A DNA stretch of 64,000 nt, taken from positions 62,001 to 126,000 of the forward strand of contig SKCR01032771.1 in assembly GCA_019454045.1 (NCBI GenBank). Reading direction: 5' to 3'. Positions 48,983-61,785 of this stretch are shown one piece after another. The stretch's first letter is position 1. Each line of letters starts with the position of its first letter. The DNA comes from Zanthoxylum bungeanum. Its lineage: Eukaryota; Streptophyta; Magnoliopsida; Sapindales; Rutaceae. A program made the translations under genes and the position numbers. The notes under the pieces are model-generated. The model was not told the DNA's origin. It ran no database searches and was given only the letters and a program-made list of their open reading frames with translations.

Positions 48983-49767
48983 AATCAATTTGTTGTTATA
49001 AATTGGGGGTGGCCAAAAATTGACTAGGGAATGCTTAGGATTCGTGTCATGTTTTGAAAAATTAAAACCCTAAATATAAAAAAAAATAGTTATCTTTTTA
49101 GGTAATCTCATTCCAAGAAACTATAGCCTCCTTATTCTTCATTTTCTCTCAAGAGTTGAGACAAAAGAAAAGAAAAGAAAAATTATGTGTGACAACTCTA
49201 TTCTCTAAAGTGTTTAGAGATTTATTTTTGTGAGTGAAACTCACACTTCCATTTGTTGGTTGCGAGATATAGCACATAAAATTTCTTGGAAAACAATATA
49301 AAACTCCCTTCTATCCTTTTTGTAGGTCACGACACTGAGCAGAAAAATCTGCTAACGGCCGCACTTTGCATGCCTTACTGGTGTTTTGTTTTGTTGTGTT
49401 TTCGCGCAAAATTTTTTGGGAACACAAATGACTGTTTATAGGTGATTATTTTATCCAAAACAGTGACTAAAAAATCACAAACAGCCAGCACCAAAACAGT
49501 GAGCTGTGCGCGCGTAAAAGGAAGTTTCAGTGTGCAAAAAGTTCAATTTTTGGGTTGCTGTTCGGGACTAGAAAAATCATCATAAACAAAAGCAAAACAA
49601 GTCCAATAGAGTTGGACAGTTTCAGCAATATAGGGGAAAAACACGCTTCCGCCGCTCGAGAAATCATTTCCTATATTTTTATCACACGCACTTATGCACA
49701 CAAAGCATTAAGGAACATAAGCATATCATACATGCATAGCCAATTATCTTACATAGCATGATCATAT
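48983..49767. other. LTR-like or leader-like sequence hosting element B
   Basis: Contains TTCTCTCAAGAGTTGAGA, GTGAGTGAAACTCACAC and other short inverted repeats, and a TCGCGCAAAA-rich stretch. It could be part of another LTR. No coding was found. Element B inserted at its right end (duplication GCTTA at 49768..49772). Confidence 0.35.
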
Positions 49768-49772
49768 GCTTA

Positions 49773-51852
49773 TGTTGTATTTATTCTAGGTCCGAAGATC
49801 ATCAAACAAGCATGAAGAAGTGTGAAATACATATCAAAGAAGTTGCGGAATACTTACATTGATCGGTTGAGACGATTTGGTGAAAAGCAAAACTCATTTT
49901 TGTCTCCAAAAACGCAACTGCAGTGCAGAATTTCTGCCCACTGTTTTCAGCTTTGTTCATCAATTTGAGCTCCGAATCTTCGTCGAACGATTCCCGGCTC
50001 GTGGGTGAGTGTCCCTAACACCTTCATATGTCTCTCGGGAGTGCTAGCTCACTTGGATTTTGCCACAAAACCCATCAAAATGGCTTCCCCATTCACGCCA
50101 AAACAGGTAGAACAGAGAGCAAAACAGCCCCTCTTTTGGGCGTGAAAACAAGAGAGAGATGGAGAGAAAAAGTGGTGAATTAATTGGTAAATGGTTTTGG
50201 TAATTGTTATATATATTTTCCAAAATTAAATATAACAATTTACACTTTCCAAAAGTCAAACAAACACATATAAAACAATATATGTCCATCACATATCAAA
50301 TGCCTTTTCCAACCATTACCAACTACATCAAGTCACATCCTTCCATCAATCAAGTGACAAGATGTCACATCACTCAAAGCGACATTTGATTTGACGTTTG
50401 ATGTGACGAATGATTTGACGCTTGATGTGACTTGCGTTGCCGCACTCGAATTCGAAATACTAATGCGCTCGCAATCACACTCGGGCTCGGGTTCGCTAAA
50501 TCCTAATTAGCGAATTTACCGTTGCGTCGTAATTAAATGATTACGCCTAGCGATTTCACTATTCACGTCGCCAACGAATTAATTCTAAATTAATTCGTTC
50601 GCCCGAATTAAAATCTAATTTCAATTCCGCGTCGAAATCTAATTTCGTTCAATATATCGAATATATTAACTTTACCGATTAATTCCAAATTAATCATTTT
50701 CTCTCATTAGACGATATTTTATCCCAGATAAAATATCTCCGTAATTAATCCCAGATTAATTTTCTCTCTCATTGAATTAATCCCAGATTAATTAAAGTGC
50801 GAGCCATACTTCATCGGTGTATCATTGGGACGCGACCCATGAGATCCCCGGATATGTTGGCAGTAAATCGGGTCGTCGGACTATCCGAACACGTAAGTAC
50901 CTCGTACCACGTTTACACCGATTCACAAGACAAGGTTGGCCTCTAGCAAAGCGCCATGCCTACCCAATTCTCCGGAAACATGCTTACAGGAATAAGCGAT
51001 CTATATCAAGCGTAGTATACCGTAGTATTGCGTATTTCGATCCAGTATCGGACTGTCACGTGCTAGGCCTGGGGCTGGATGGAGTTGTGTCTGCCCCGTA
51101 CGAAGCACATGTCGGATGTCTAGTAATTAGTCTCTATAATCGGATATATATGACCTAGTCATATCGCGATTGGCCGCGCGCACAGCACTTAAGAGCACTA
51201 ATACCGTATCCTACGTGACATCATCTCCACTATGACTGGAGTGATACTTCCGTCTTGACATCACACCCAATACTCTACGATTCTCAATATACCAAGTATC
51301 GGCGTACACAGAACCTGTTACAGCCCTGGACGACCTCAACTAAAGTATATTGATTGTCGTAAGCATTAGCGGTGCAAGTCTCAGGTTAAGACCAAATACA
51401 CCTACCCTGATGTCGGACTCCCATAGACACATAGTCATACTACCAATGGGATTCCGAGGGGGTCTATCCAGAGCGAAGCTGTTTCCCGTACCATCGGTGA
51501 AAAACACAACCTCCTATTACACTTGCATGAGTATCCAATACCCAAATATATGAGAACTATGCTGTTGTGCCCTCACAACGCGCACAAGTGCAATACTAGC
51601 CTATTCGCATTATCGATGTCCAGTCTCGATAATACTACGACTATGGATATTTAATGATTAATCATTCGTGGATTGATACTGTCTCATATCATCTCAATCC
51701 AGGAACTAATCATATGAACCTCTCTTCATTTATATATCTAAGGTGATCTAATCACAAATGATGAGAGTGCAATTTCCTTGTCACATAATTAATTTGTACA
51801 ACATCACTATGATCTGTACAAATAGTGACGCTATGGGTCATATTATCCAACA
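49773..51852 (-). mobile_element. 3' LTR of Copia B (2080 bp)
   Basis: On the minus strand it begins TGTTGGATAATATGACC (51852) and ends AATACAACA (49773). The hairpin chain known from A occurs at about 50490..50790. It is about the same length as the A LTRs. Confidence 0.93.
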
Positions 51853-51866
51853 ATCTCCCACTTGGC
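51853..51866 (-). promoter_or_regulatory. Polypurine tract of Copia B
   Basis: The minus strand reads GCCAAGTGGGAGAT directly before the 3' LTR. This is the usual plus-strand primer type of plant Copia elements. Confidence 0.85.
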
Positions 51867-54100
51867 ACATAGCCAGTCACTCAAGTGTCGTACACCCGAA
51901 CTATGTACGGTTCGTTCAAATTGCTGAGAAAAGGTTTTCGTCAGCGGATTTCCATGATTATCGTCTGATGCGATTTATACGATCATCACATCCCCACGAT
52001 GTATGATCCGAACGAATCAGATGAATATAGAAGTATATATCTGGATCGTCGATGAGACCTTTAATTCCTTAGCCTTGTGATAAAGCATAGCTCAGCTGCT
52101 AACAGAACTATATCTAATCTAATTAGATTTATTATCGACCCAAATGGCTTCTATTGCTGCCTCAGCCGCAGCAATAATCCGCATTTGTTGTTTATTCGGC
52201 AACAGTATCTTGCTCGGAAGATTTCCAGCTCACTGTCCCGTTTTTCAAACTTTATAGTACAGTAGTATTAAACTGTTTGGAAACTTGCAGCAGTGATCCC
52301 AGTCACTTCAAGTTCTTCTTCTCCATAGTTTTAGACAACATCTTTAGTTCTCTAAGATACTAATAGATGTCCTTAACTTCAATCCAGTGACTATCACTTG
52401 GATTGTCCTGATTGTGACTCCATATGCTCAAAGCGTATGAGACACCATATCAAGTACATTTTAAATGTACAATTTCCCAGAGAGTGTTAACAACTCCAAA
52501 TCTATCATAGTAGATCTTTATTCCTTGAATAAAGGTTGTTACTCCCCAGAATTCTACGGAGAATATCTATGAAAGCCAAGCTTCCACCAATTGCTTTATG
52601 GGAATTTCACTGTCAGTGCGCTCACTAACCTCCTTATATACACAAGAATTATTTCGTTTTGAGTCAAATCATAAACCATTATGATTATTTCAAAACGTCG
52701 GTTCCAAGAACCTTATGCTTGCTTCAATCCAAACATGGATCGAATAACCCGCAAACCTTGTTGTCGGTTATACAAAATCGTCAGGATGTTGTAAGCATCC
52801 TCCAAAAGGTTTCCTTTTCAGGAAGGCGATTTTGATCTTAACTGACACATTTCATAAATGAAATATGCAGTATCAATAAGCATCATCAAAATGGATTTAC
52901 TATGGCAACAGGTAAAAGGTTGAACCGTTATTAACATAACGTTGATAACGATACCTTTCCGTCACAAGCCTAGCTTTGTACGTTGGTATGTTGCCATCCA
53001 TGTATGTCTTCCTTGAAGACGTTTACAGTACCAATAGGCACAATGCCTTGCGGTACAACAACTAGTATCCAAACATAGTTGTTATACATGGAATCCATTT
53101 CGGACTTATGGCACTTTGCCACAAAAGGGAGTTGATACCTTGTATCACTTCCTTGTACGTAGTCGGTTGGTATACCTCCATAAGATTTACATCTTTAAGG
53201 GGTTACTTCAGAAACCCATACCCCAGGTTGTTTTCTGATTTTCTCCGATCTACGCGGTTCTTATGTATTTGAAGATTAATGGTTTAGTTTCATCATTGAT
53301 GAACTATTTGTGTTCCAATATGGACTTCGTGCCTTGAATAGTATTACTCCGATTTTCATCGAGTATCACTATCCTCCCACTGACCACTGCATATCGCTAT
53401 TCCTCTTTGGAAAACCGCATGGTGAGCAACAATCATATTGTTCTCATGCGAGATTTATAAGTACTATACTTATGGTTTCCCTTAGGATAACCTATATTTG
53501 GCACTTATCCAATTTGGGTCTTTAGTTTGGTATCATCCAAACGTTATGCCCGGCATACCCAAATTATTAGGAATGAGAAACCATGTTTCTTTCCTGTTCA
53601 TATCCAATATGATATCTGTCAAACAGATTTATATGGAACCTTATTCTAAATAAGTTTTGCACTGTTAATACATATCCTGTTGAAGGAAATGATAGCTCAG
53701 AGCGACTCGTGATAAACCTTATCATGTCCAACAAATTCGGTTTTCGTTCGGACACACCGTCTAACTGACGTGTCTCGGGAGGAGTCCTCATCTGAAAGAA
53801 TACTATACTCTTTCATGTATGTTTGAAACTTACTGCTTAAGTATTTTCATTACGGTCTTACCGTGACGGCATAATACTATAGTCGATCTGTTTATCTACT
53901 TCGTGTCGAAACTCTAAAAGTTTTCGATCTGTGTTCTTCAGAAGAAACACATAACCATAACGTGATGCTACATCCGTTAAGGTCACGAAACATTCATGTT
54001 CACATCTAGCCTAGCTAGATATGGGCCCACTAACTTCACCATGAATAGGGCTAATAGATCGGTGGCACTTACACTATTACCAAGTAAATAGTGTTTTATG
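51867..54100 (-). pseudogene. Decayed Copia pol of element B
   Basis: On the minus strand from right to left: a decayed integrase core near 53990..53940, MRTPPETRQLDGVSERKPNLLDMIRFI at 53791 downwards, RT traces near 52640 and an RNase H end near 51950. Stops and frameshifts are frequent and no frame exceeds about 80 codons. The TGA at the Trp position of the TPYEIWTGK-type motif (53600..53598) is shared with element A, as is the altered FPST segment before it. It cannot supply its own enzymes. Confidence 0.8.
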
Positions 54101-57100
54101 TACTTTACCTAACAAACTAGATTCGTAGACTTTATTTGAATAGTCAAATCAGTCCTAGTACCCACTCTTCAAAAGTGCGGATATACGAGTCTTGTTTAAT
54201 TGTGTCCCAGACAACAATGCCACAAATAAGTCTCTATTGATTAAATCAATTTGAGCTATTTATTTGTCATTTTATATGTTTGAGATTTTAATTATATTCA
54301 AAATATAAATTCTGTTATTCACATCTAATGTGTTTATCTCAGTATCATCTTTATATAATGAAACACTTAGTGTTCTAGAATATAAAGGTTTATCCACAAA
54401 GGATTAAACACTGATATAGAGATAATGTCTCTAGTCAAACTAGTTACATTATAACAGTTCCTAATTTAAGTACACACCCGAAGGGTAGTTCCTAAACTTA
54501 GGTTTCTACGGTCGAAACAGCGACTTCCGTCCCGTTTCTGATTCGCAGAGCAATCTCAGCTTGAAGTCAGTATCCTGCTCAAAGCAGATTCTGAACATCA
54601 ATACATATATTTTATGTACCACACTAAGTATTTAAAATCTAATTTCAATACTAGTAGTGAACATAACTTTGACAATCATTTTTAAAGTAAGAGCCTTGCC
54701 CTTTCTTTAATTCCTTCGTGTCTGCCATATCCAAATGGTAGTCACTTTGGGATATGTCAATTATCCTTTTTAATATTTCAGGAACCTTAGGCCAAGCCTT
54801 GGGTTTTTACAATATCGAAACAATGTGCACCTCGTGCTACATGCCCAATTGTAAATTTTGACTTTATCTCCTCTAGAATAGTCAATTAATTCTCCAAGAA
54901 TTATAAATTGCAATTTTAATACTTCTTAAATCTAAAATTAGATTTATGACATGTATATTAAATTAAGCACTAAAGTCATCATCACATAAATCTTCCAAAG
55001 ATTTTATGCTCTACTTATATTGCTTAATTTTGGGCTTAAGGTATAATAAGTTATTTTATCAAATAAAGTAACCTATTATTTATTCCCAATTTGAAAATTA
55101 AATCATTTAAAATATTTTAATCCCATATTATATTTTAAATATCCAAATTTTCAATTTTATATTGATTACAATAGTCCAACTATTTAATCAATGATTAGTG
55201 GTACTATATATATTATAATGATTATAATAGTCCAACTATATAATCAAATATAATCCAAATTAATTAACCTCAATTACATTGATTACTATAATCCAATTAT
55301 AAAATCAACTGTAAACTGAAATTAATTAATTCAAATATATTGATTAATATAATCCAATTATATATAATCAACTATAATACAGTCCAACTGTTTACTAAAA
55401 CAACAATTTAAATATTAGTCCAACTAACATTTAATTTATATGACGAGTGATATTTGAATGAGCGCGTATGGCGAGTAATTGAACGAATATTGCAAATTCA
55501 ATTCTTGCCTCCCACTATTTTTCGTCGAGCCTCTAACCCTCTGTCGAGTACTCGGGAAACCGTGTTTCCTAGTGGGCTAGGATCCCGTTAAATATCACAC
55601 AATCTTGACTTTGGCCAACAAATTGTATGATAATTAACTAGGTAGATCTCTAAGATCAATTGGATCTAATCCAACTCCTAGATCCAGTAGGTGGACATCC
55701 AAGTCTTAAACATATATCTTATATATGCCTATATATCCAATATATACCCTAACCTTTTTCCTCTGAATCAACTAGGCTTTGGTTTTGGCACAACAAACCT
55801 AGTGATCACAGTCAAGCGTGGACCCATTGACCATGGAAGCTTCGTAATCAATGTCGATGGACAAGAAGTGGTCTTGACTTTGGCCAACAAACCACAACTT
55901 GGACAAGACACCAATATGGAACAAAGCCTCGTGATTCAAACACATCTTCGACGGACAAGGGCTTGACTTTGGCCAACCACCCATGCCAATCTAGGATCTT
56001 GAGTAAGAATCACTCAATGGAAGGAAAAGACGCATGATATTTGATGAGGGCTTTTCGCGTGCAAATTGGCTACCAATTTCATTATCTTTGTTAAGGTCTC
56101 ATCATCATACACCATTAAACATGCATTCTAAATACATAATAAAGCGAGTATGAAATAAAATAATAATGATATGCGGATGGATACTTAATACATTGATCTT
56201 AGATCAAATCTCTCACTTTCTCACTCAAGCTAGCACTTGTATTACTTCTACCCCTTACACTACACTTCTAAAGAAACCTCATTTACATTGAGGGGAATAG
56301 GTGAGAAGAGAATACAAAGAGAATAGAGGTGATAAGGCTGGACACGCAGGTCCAATTTAATAAATCGAATTTATTACAACAATTTCCAAAATTGCCCCAC
56401 CCGACTAATATCCATCCGATATACATTATTCATTCATCACAACCACGTATTCACACATAAGCATGCTATCAATCAATCTAATCAAATTAATTAATCTGAT
56501 AATTATGTGATCATCCAATGTTCAAACAACGATTTGATTTTGGTCGAGTCAAACTCGTTTTTGCGAATAAGTACTCAAAGTACGAATTCTTGAATTAAAT
56601 TAAACTACATCATTAAATCCAATTTAACATGTATTTAATACTAATTCACTATTCAATTCCAAATTAAATATTACACTTTATTTAATAAACCTTTAACGAC
56701 TTAAATTCCAAATTTAATCGTGTCGGGTCTCAAAGCCCGATTAACGTCCAACGTCAATTCAATTCAAGTCTAATGGGCTTTAATTAATTTCTTTAAGGCG
56801 TGGGCTTCGGCAACCAAAGCTCAATCAAGGAGTAACCCCATAAGCCCAGAAATCAATTTAGGCCCATTAGGCCCAATTAAACTTAAAGGTTTATAAGTTG
56901 TATTTGGGCTTAACGGAAGTGGCTTTGGGCCCAATTGGATCCAATCCAATTTGTCCAAATCCAACTTTGTACAACAAAGCCCAATAAGCCCATTTATAAC
57001 ATAATAAGCCCAAATCCAATTTAAGGCCTAAATAACTAAATTACATGAATCCAATTCCGCAATTTAATTACCTAAAGTGCAATACATGATTAATCACCCA

Positions 57101-57666
57101 AATCAATATTTCCAAAACATTAAATTAGCTTAATTAATCATGTTCATTATCATCATCACATGTCCAACACATAAATGAAAAATCAAACCAATTAACCATG
57201 CTTAAAGTCTCGGCCAAGGGAGTAATTTTTGTCCGATTTGAATTTAATCCAATTAATTCCACAATCGACATCTAATTAACTTCCCGAATGATTTCCAATA
57301 CATCCAATTATCAAAATCAAAAATCCAAGACATTAAAGGGCATTATTGAATTCAGCCAACATAAGCAAATTAGGGATTTTGTTCAATTCAAAATTCAATC
57401 CAATTAATTTCAAATTAACATCATCCTACATGATTCTAACTCATCCAATGAATCAAAATCAAAAAATTCCAAATCTCCAAATGCCTTATACCATTCGGCC
57501 AAGCTCCATCAATTGGGGAAAATTGATCCAATCATTATTTAATTAAATTGATCCAATCAATCCTTAATTAAACATATTATAAGCATACTCAAACATTCAA
57601 TTCATTCAAATCATGCTCAAAACAAGTTTACCCAAATTTTAGCCCTAAAAATTTCATGCTTGAACC
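54101..57666 (-). other. Non-coding leader-type internal region of Copia B
   Basis: Counterpart of 39303..42899. It carries CTTTGGCCAACA repeats (55608..55621, 55876..55890, 55968..55977) and hairpins with CCA spacers (TGG on the element's own strand) at about 55160..55440. No gag was found. Confidence 0.6.
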
Positions 57667-57683
57667 TAGGCTCTTGATGCCAT
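57667..57683 (-). promoter_or_regulatory. Primer binding site of Copia B
   Basis: The minus strand after the 5' LTR reads ATGGCATCAAGAGCC, a variant of the tRNA-iMet type TGGTATCAGAGCC. Confidence 0.8.
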
Positions 57684-58869
57684 TGTTGTATTTATTCTAG
57701 GTCCCAAGATCATCAAACAAGCATGAAGAAGTGTGAAATACATATCAAAGAGGTTGCAGAATACTTACATTGATCGGTTGAGACGATTTGGTGAAAAACA
57801 AAACTCATTTTTGTCTCCAAAAACGCAACTGCAGTGCAGAATTTCTGCCCACTGTTTTCAGCTTTGTTCATCAAATTTGAGCTCCGAATCTTCGTCGAAC
57901 GATTCCCGGCTCGTGGGTGAGTGTCCCCAACACCTTCATATGTCTCTCGGGAGTGCTAGCTCACTTGGATTTTGCCACAAAACCCATCAAAATGGCTTCC
58001 CCATTCACGCCAAAACAGGCAGAACAGAGAGCAAAACAGCCCCTCTTTTGGGCGTGAAAACAAGAGAGAGATGGAGAGAAAAAGTGGTGAATTAATTGGT
58101 AAATGGTTTTGGTAATTGTTATATATATATTCCAAAATTAAATATAACAATTTACACTTTCCAAAAGTCAAACAAACACATATAAAACAATATATGTCCA
58201 TCACCTATCAAATGCCTTTTCCAACCACTACCAACTACATCAAGTCACATCATTCCATCAATCAAGTGACAAGATGTCACATCACTCAAAGCGACATTTG
58301 ATTTGACGTTTGATGTGACGAATGATTTGACGCTTGATGTGACTTGCGTTGCCGCACTCGAATTCGAAATACTAATGCGCTCGTAATCACACTCGGGCTC
58401 GGGTTAAGACCAAATACACCTACCCTGATGTCGGACTCCCATAAACACATAGTCATACTACCAATGGGATTCCGAGGGGGTCTATCCAGAGCGAAGCTGT
58501 TTCCCGTACCATCGGTGAAACACAACCTCCTATTACACTTGCATGAGTATCCAATACCCAAATATATGAGAACTATGCTGTTGTGCCCTCACAACGCGCA
58601 CAAGTGCAATACTAGCCTATTCCGCATTATTGATGTCCAGTCTCGATAATACTACGACTAGGGATATTTAATGATTAATCCTTCGTGGATTGATACTGTC
58701 TCATATCATCTCAATCCAGGAACTAATCATATGGACCTCTCTTCATTTATATATCTAAGGTGATCTAATCACAAATGATGAGAGTGCAATTTCCTTGTCA
58801 CATAATTAATTTGTACAACATCACTATGATCTGTACAAATAGTGACACTATGGGTCATATTATCCAACA
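57684..58869 (-). mobile_element. 5' LTR of Copia B with an internal deletion (1186 bp)
   Basis: It is nearly identical to both ends of the 3' LTR but lacks what corresponds to about 50494..51387 (894 bp). The junction lies at GGTT (58402..58405), and GGTT is present at both edges in the intact LTR, so the loss fits repair at a 4-bp microhomology. The hairpin chain is lost with it. Confidence 0.92.
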
Positions 58870-58874
58870 GCTTA

Positions 58875-59528
58875 AAGGTTATACATGTTATTTCAAGCCA
58901 CTAACTTCTTTTGGTTTTTCATTTATTTTTTTTTTTTGGTTTAAAAAGATGAAAAGAAACAACAAAAAGCTTTTTATTTTCCGATGGTACGTAGAGTTAT
59001 TTATCGAGTGCAGAGTTCATTCGGAATCGACTATGAAATTTATGTCTAGGTTTTCATCTTATATACCAATGAAAATAGTAGACAATATAAACAAAACACA
59101 CACTCATATCTAGTGAAATGAAACAAACAAAATATATAATCATGCAAAAATAACTATACCGAAGTACTTAACATAAAAGTCAATAGTAAGAAAATGCAAA
59201 CAAAACATGCAAAATTAAAATTTACACATAAATGCAAGGTAGGGAGATGAATGCACCATCTAAGAAAAGACACACTGAAGTGCAGTCTCATCAATCCTTT
59301 CAATATTTAGACATTCTGAAGTTATTATGAAGAAATCTTCCTTTCTTATCTAAATTTTCTTAAGAATATCTTTCACTTGAGAATTTCTTATTAGCATCAT
59401 TAGTTTCACACTAATGAAATGAGTTTGTTTAGCAAGTAGAGACTTGACAAGTTAGATTTGAAAAATCAAATCTAGGTTGAGCACTGCTAGACCTATTTTT
59501 CTGTTTGTTCAACATAAAACTCTTGGGT
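58875..59528. other. Gene-free sequence between B and the solo LTR
   Basis: Probably part of the older element D (minus strand), because the solo LTR split it. No protein domain could be read. Confidence 0.35.
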
Positions 59529-59533
59529 CTAAT

Positions 59534-61780
59534 TGTTGGGGTTTTATACGGAATTACATGGTTAGCGCAGAATTACCAAATTACCCCCAAGTTTTGTAAT
59601 TTATTCATTTTGGTCATTAAATAGTCAAATACATATTTAATTGATTCCAAATCAATCCAAAATAATTTATACATGTCTAATACATGAAAATACAATTTCA
59701 ACACAAACCCTCAATTGTTCTACAAAAGCCGAGAGCACCCCTGAACTTTTCTTAATTACGATTTGGCCCCAAATGTTCAAAACATTTCAAGATCAAATCC
59801 AATCAATCCCAAATTTAATATACATCAAATATACATCAAATTACATCATATATATGAAAAGCCCCAAATTTGGAAAGGGTTATGAACCCTAATTTTACAA
59901 TTTCCTCAAATTGATAAATTATACCAAATTCAACACTTTGATCAATCCATTAATTCACCAAACAAGTCTCACCACTTGAAATAACTCAAGAAAAATTCTA
60001 GGTTATAATAGAGTGGAATTAAAACTCTAGAATGGCAACTTTAATCGTTAATTAATCAAATAAGCATAATTATACCTAATTAGCTTATTAATTAAACATA
60101 CATGCTAAACACCTTCAAACAAACTTACAACCTTATAAATTACAAACTTAAAGAATAGAGTTTCAATCTTAGCAACACAATTGAAGATAAGAATAATTGA
60201 AACAATTTTCATGTAGAAGAAAGTGTGAAAAACTTACAAAATTCCAAATCTAGCTTTGTTTTTCTTTATTTCTTCAACCTTTTTCTCTCAACCCACTTTA
60301 TAAAATATTTTGTTCTCCTTGAAAAATGAAACAAAACAATTTTTGTTATTCAATTTTCCAAATTGCTGAATTTGACAACAAAAAAATATTAAAAAATATT
60401 TTAATTTTGTTTGATTTCTATTAATCCACATTTTACAAAATTAAAGTTAACACTTATCTTTAATAAAGCAAACCAACAAATGGACCAATAGAAAGAAACC
60501 ATTAAAAAGGAAAAATCATTATTTAAGATTTTTGTTATATTAATTAATTTAATTATTTAACAATTAAATAATTAAATAACAAATATAAATATCTTAAATA
60601 TATGTATTATATTTTCATTAAATATCTCAAATACATATATTAATAATATATGTCAAATATCATAATTTGATATATTATTAATGTGTATTTAATAAAATCA
60701 AGTATTAAATACAAATACACATTAACTACGGAAATGACCGTTAGATCCCGATTGCATGTATTTTTCGTTTAACCATTAAACGAGTTATAAATAATTAGAA
60801 TTATTCATAACAGTTGCCCTATTGCTCTACGAGTATATTTCATTGGTGAGACTCTCTAGATTCAGACATATCCGTCACGAAATCAAATTTCGTGTCCATA
60901 ATTCACCCACCCGTAAATTATGACGAACATGGATAAACTCTCTGAATCATATGGGTCAAGGTCACTGTATACGTATAATTCCTCCGTCACAGGTATCTAG
61001 ATTATTCCAGAGATATATATACAAACGTCAAATTTCTATAAATATAATCACGTCGACGTTTCTATTAGCAATCCCTTAATAACACAAGAACTGATTTCTA
61101 CAGTGTACCACGGGCCCATGGATTTAACAGATTGCTAATTCCATATTGAATACCTATGCTCTGTACACAGAGTTGACGAATTATTTCTTGATACACACAG
61201 GATATCTTGAGCATCAATCCACACCCAACGAACAGACGGAGGTTTGATCTAAATAGATCGGTGACGTGACTGCCATCTAAGTGTGGATGATAACTCATAT
61301 ATTCACAATGGTATCTAAAGTCAAAGAATCACTATGCTCACTCAACCCGAGAAGATTCTTATTGACGTTGGTGTACCATCCATTAAGAATATTCGGTGAG
61401 TCGTTCAGTGTTTATCCGCTATAAATACCTACACGTCTATACGAGTCTCCAAGACTCATGGTTCACTGAGAAACCATCGGAATCCAATATTCCAATATAC
61501 GACATGTACCAGTCTCAACGAGTTTACTTTACTGACCAAGTAGTGTAAACCTTGACCATGAACTGTCTAAGAATGACAACGTCATGATACAACTCAATGT
61601 CAGTAGGGACGTTCCTACAACAATATCATAACTAATCATTCTAAGGTCTGTTACGTCTTTACCATATTAAAGAAGAAGTTATATAAAAGAAACTGTTCAT
61701 TTTATTCATAATAAAATATTACATTAGTATTTACAAGGAAATACATAATAAAATTGGCGCTCAGAGCACCAACCCTAACA
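59534..61780 (-). mobile_element. Solo LTR of Copia family C (2247 bp)
   Basis: Ends are TGTTGGGG (59534, the complement of the LTR end CCCCAACA) and CCCTAACA (61780, the complement of the LTR start TGTTAGGG). It is flanked by a perfect 5-bp duplication CTAAT at 59529..59533 and 61781..61785. It matches 16360..18820 along its length in reverse. No internal region is present, so it is what remains after recombination between two LTRs. It lies inside the gag-pol region of element D. Confidence 0.93.
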
Positions 61781-61785
61781 CTAAT

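Larger units (their letters stand above)
49773..58869 (-). mobile_element. Copia element B, same family as A, minus strand
   Basis: Flanked by a perfect 5-bp duplication GCTTA (49768..49772 and 58870..58874). In its own direction: 5' LTR 58869..57684, primer site, internal region 57683..51853, polypurine tract, 3' LTR 51852..49773. Leader, pol remnants and hairpins correspond to element A. The complete pair of flanks shows that it moved as a unit, although its pol is broken. Confidence 0.95.

Noticed and set aside
50817..51158. 113-codon open frame in the B LTR
   Set aside because: Antisense to the element and absent as a long frame from the A LTRs, so it is chance.
55691..55966. 91-codon frame in the B leader as an acquired host gene piece
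   Set aside because: It consists largely of the repeated CTTTGGCCAACA words, and the corresponding A frame is short.
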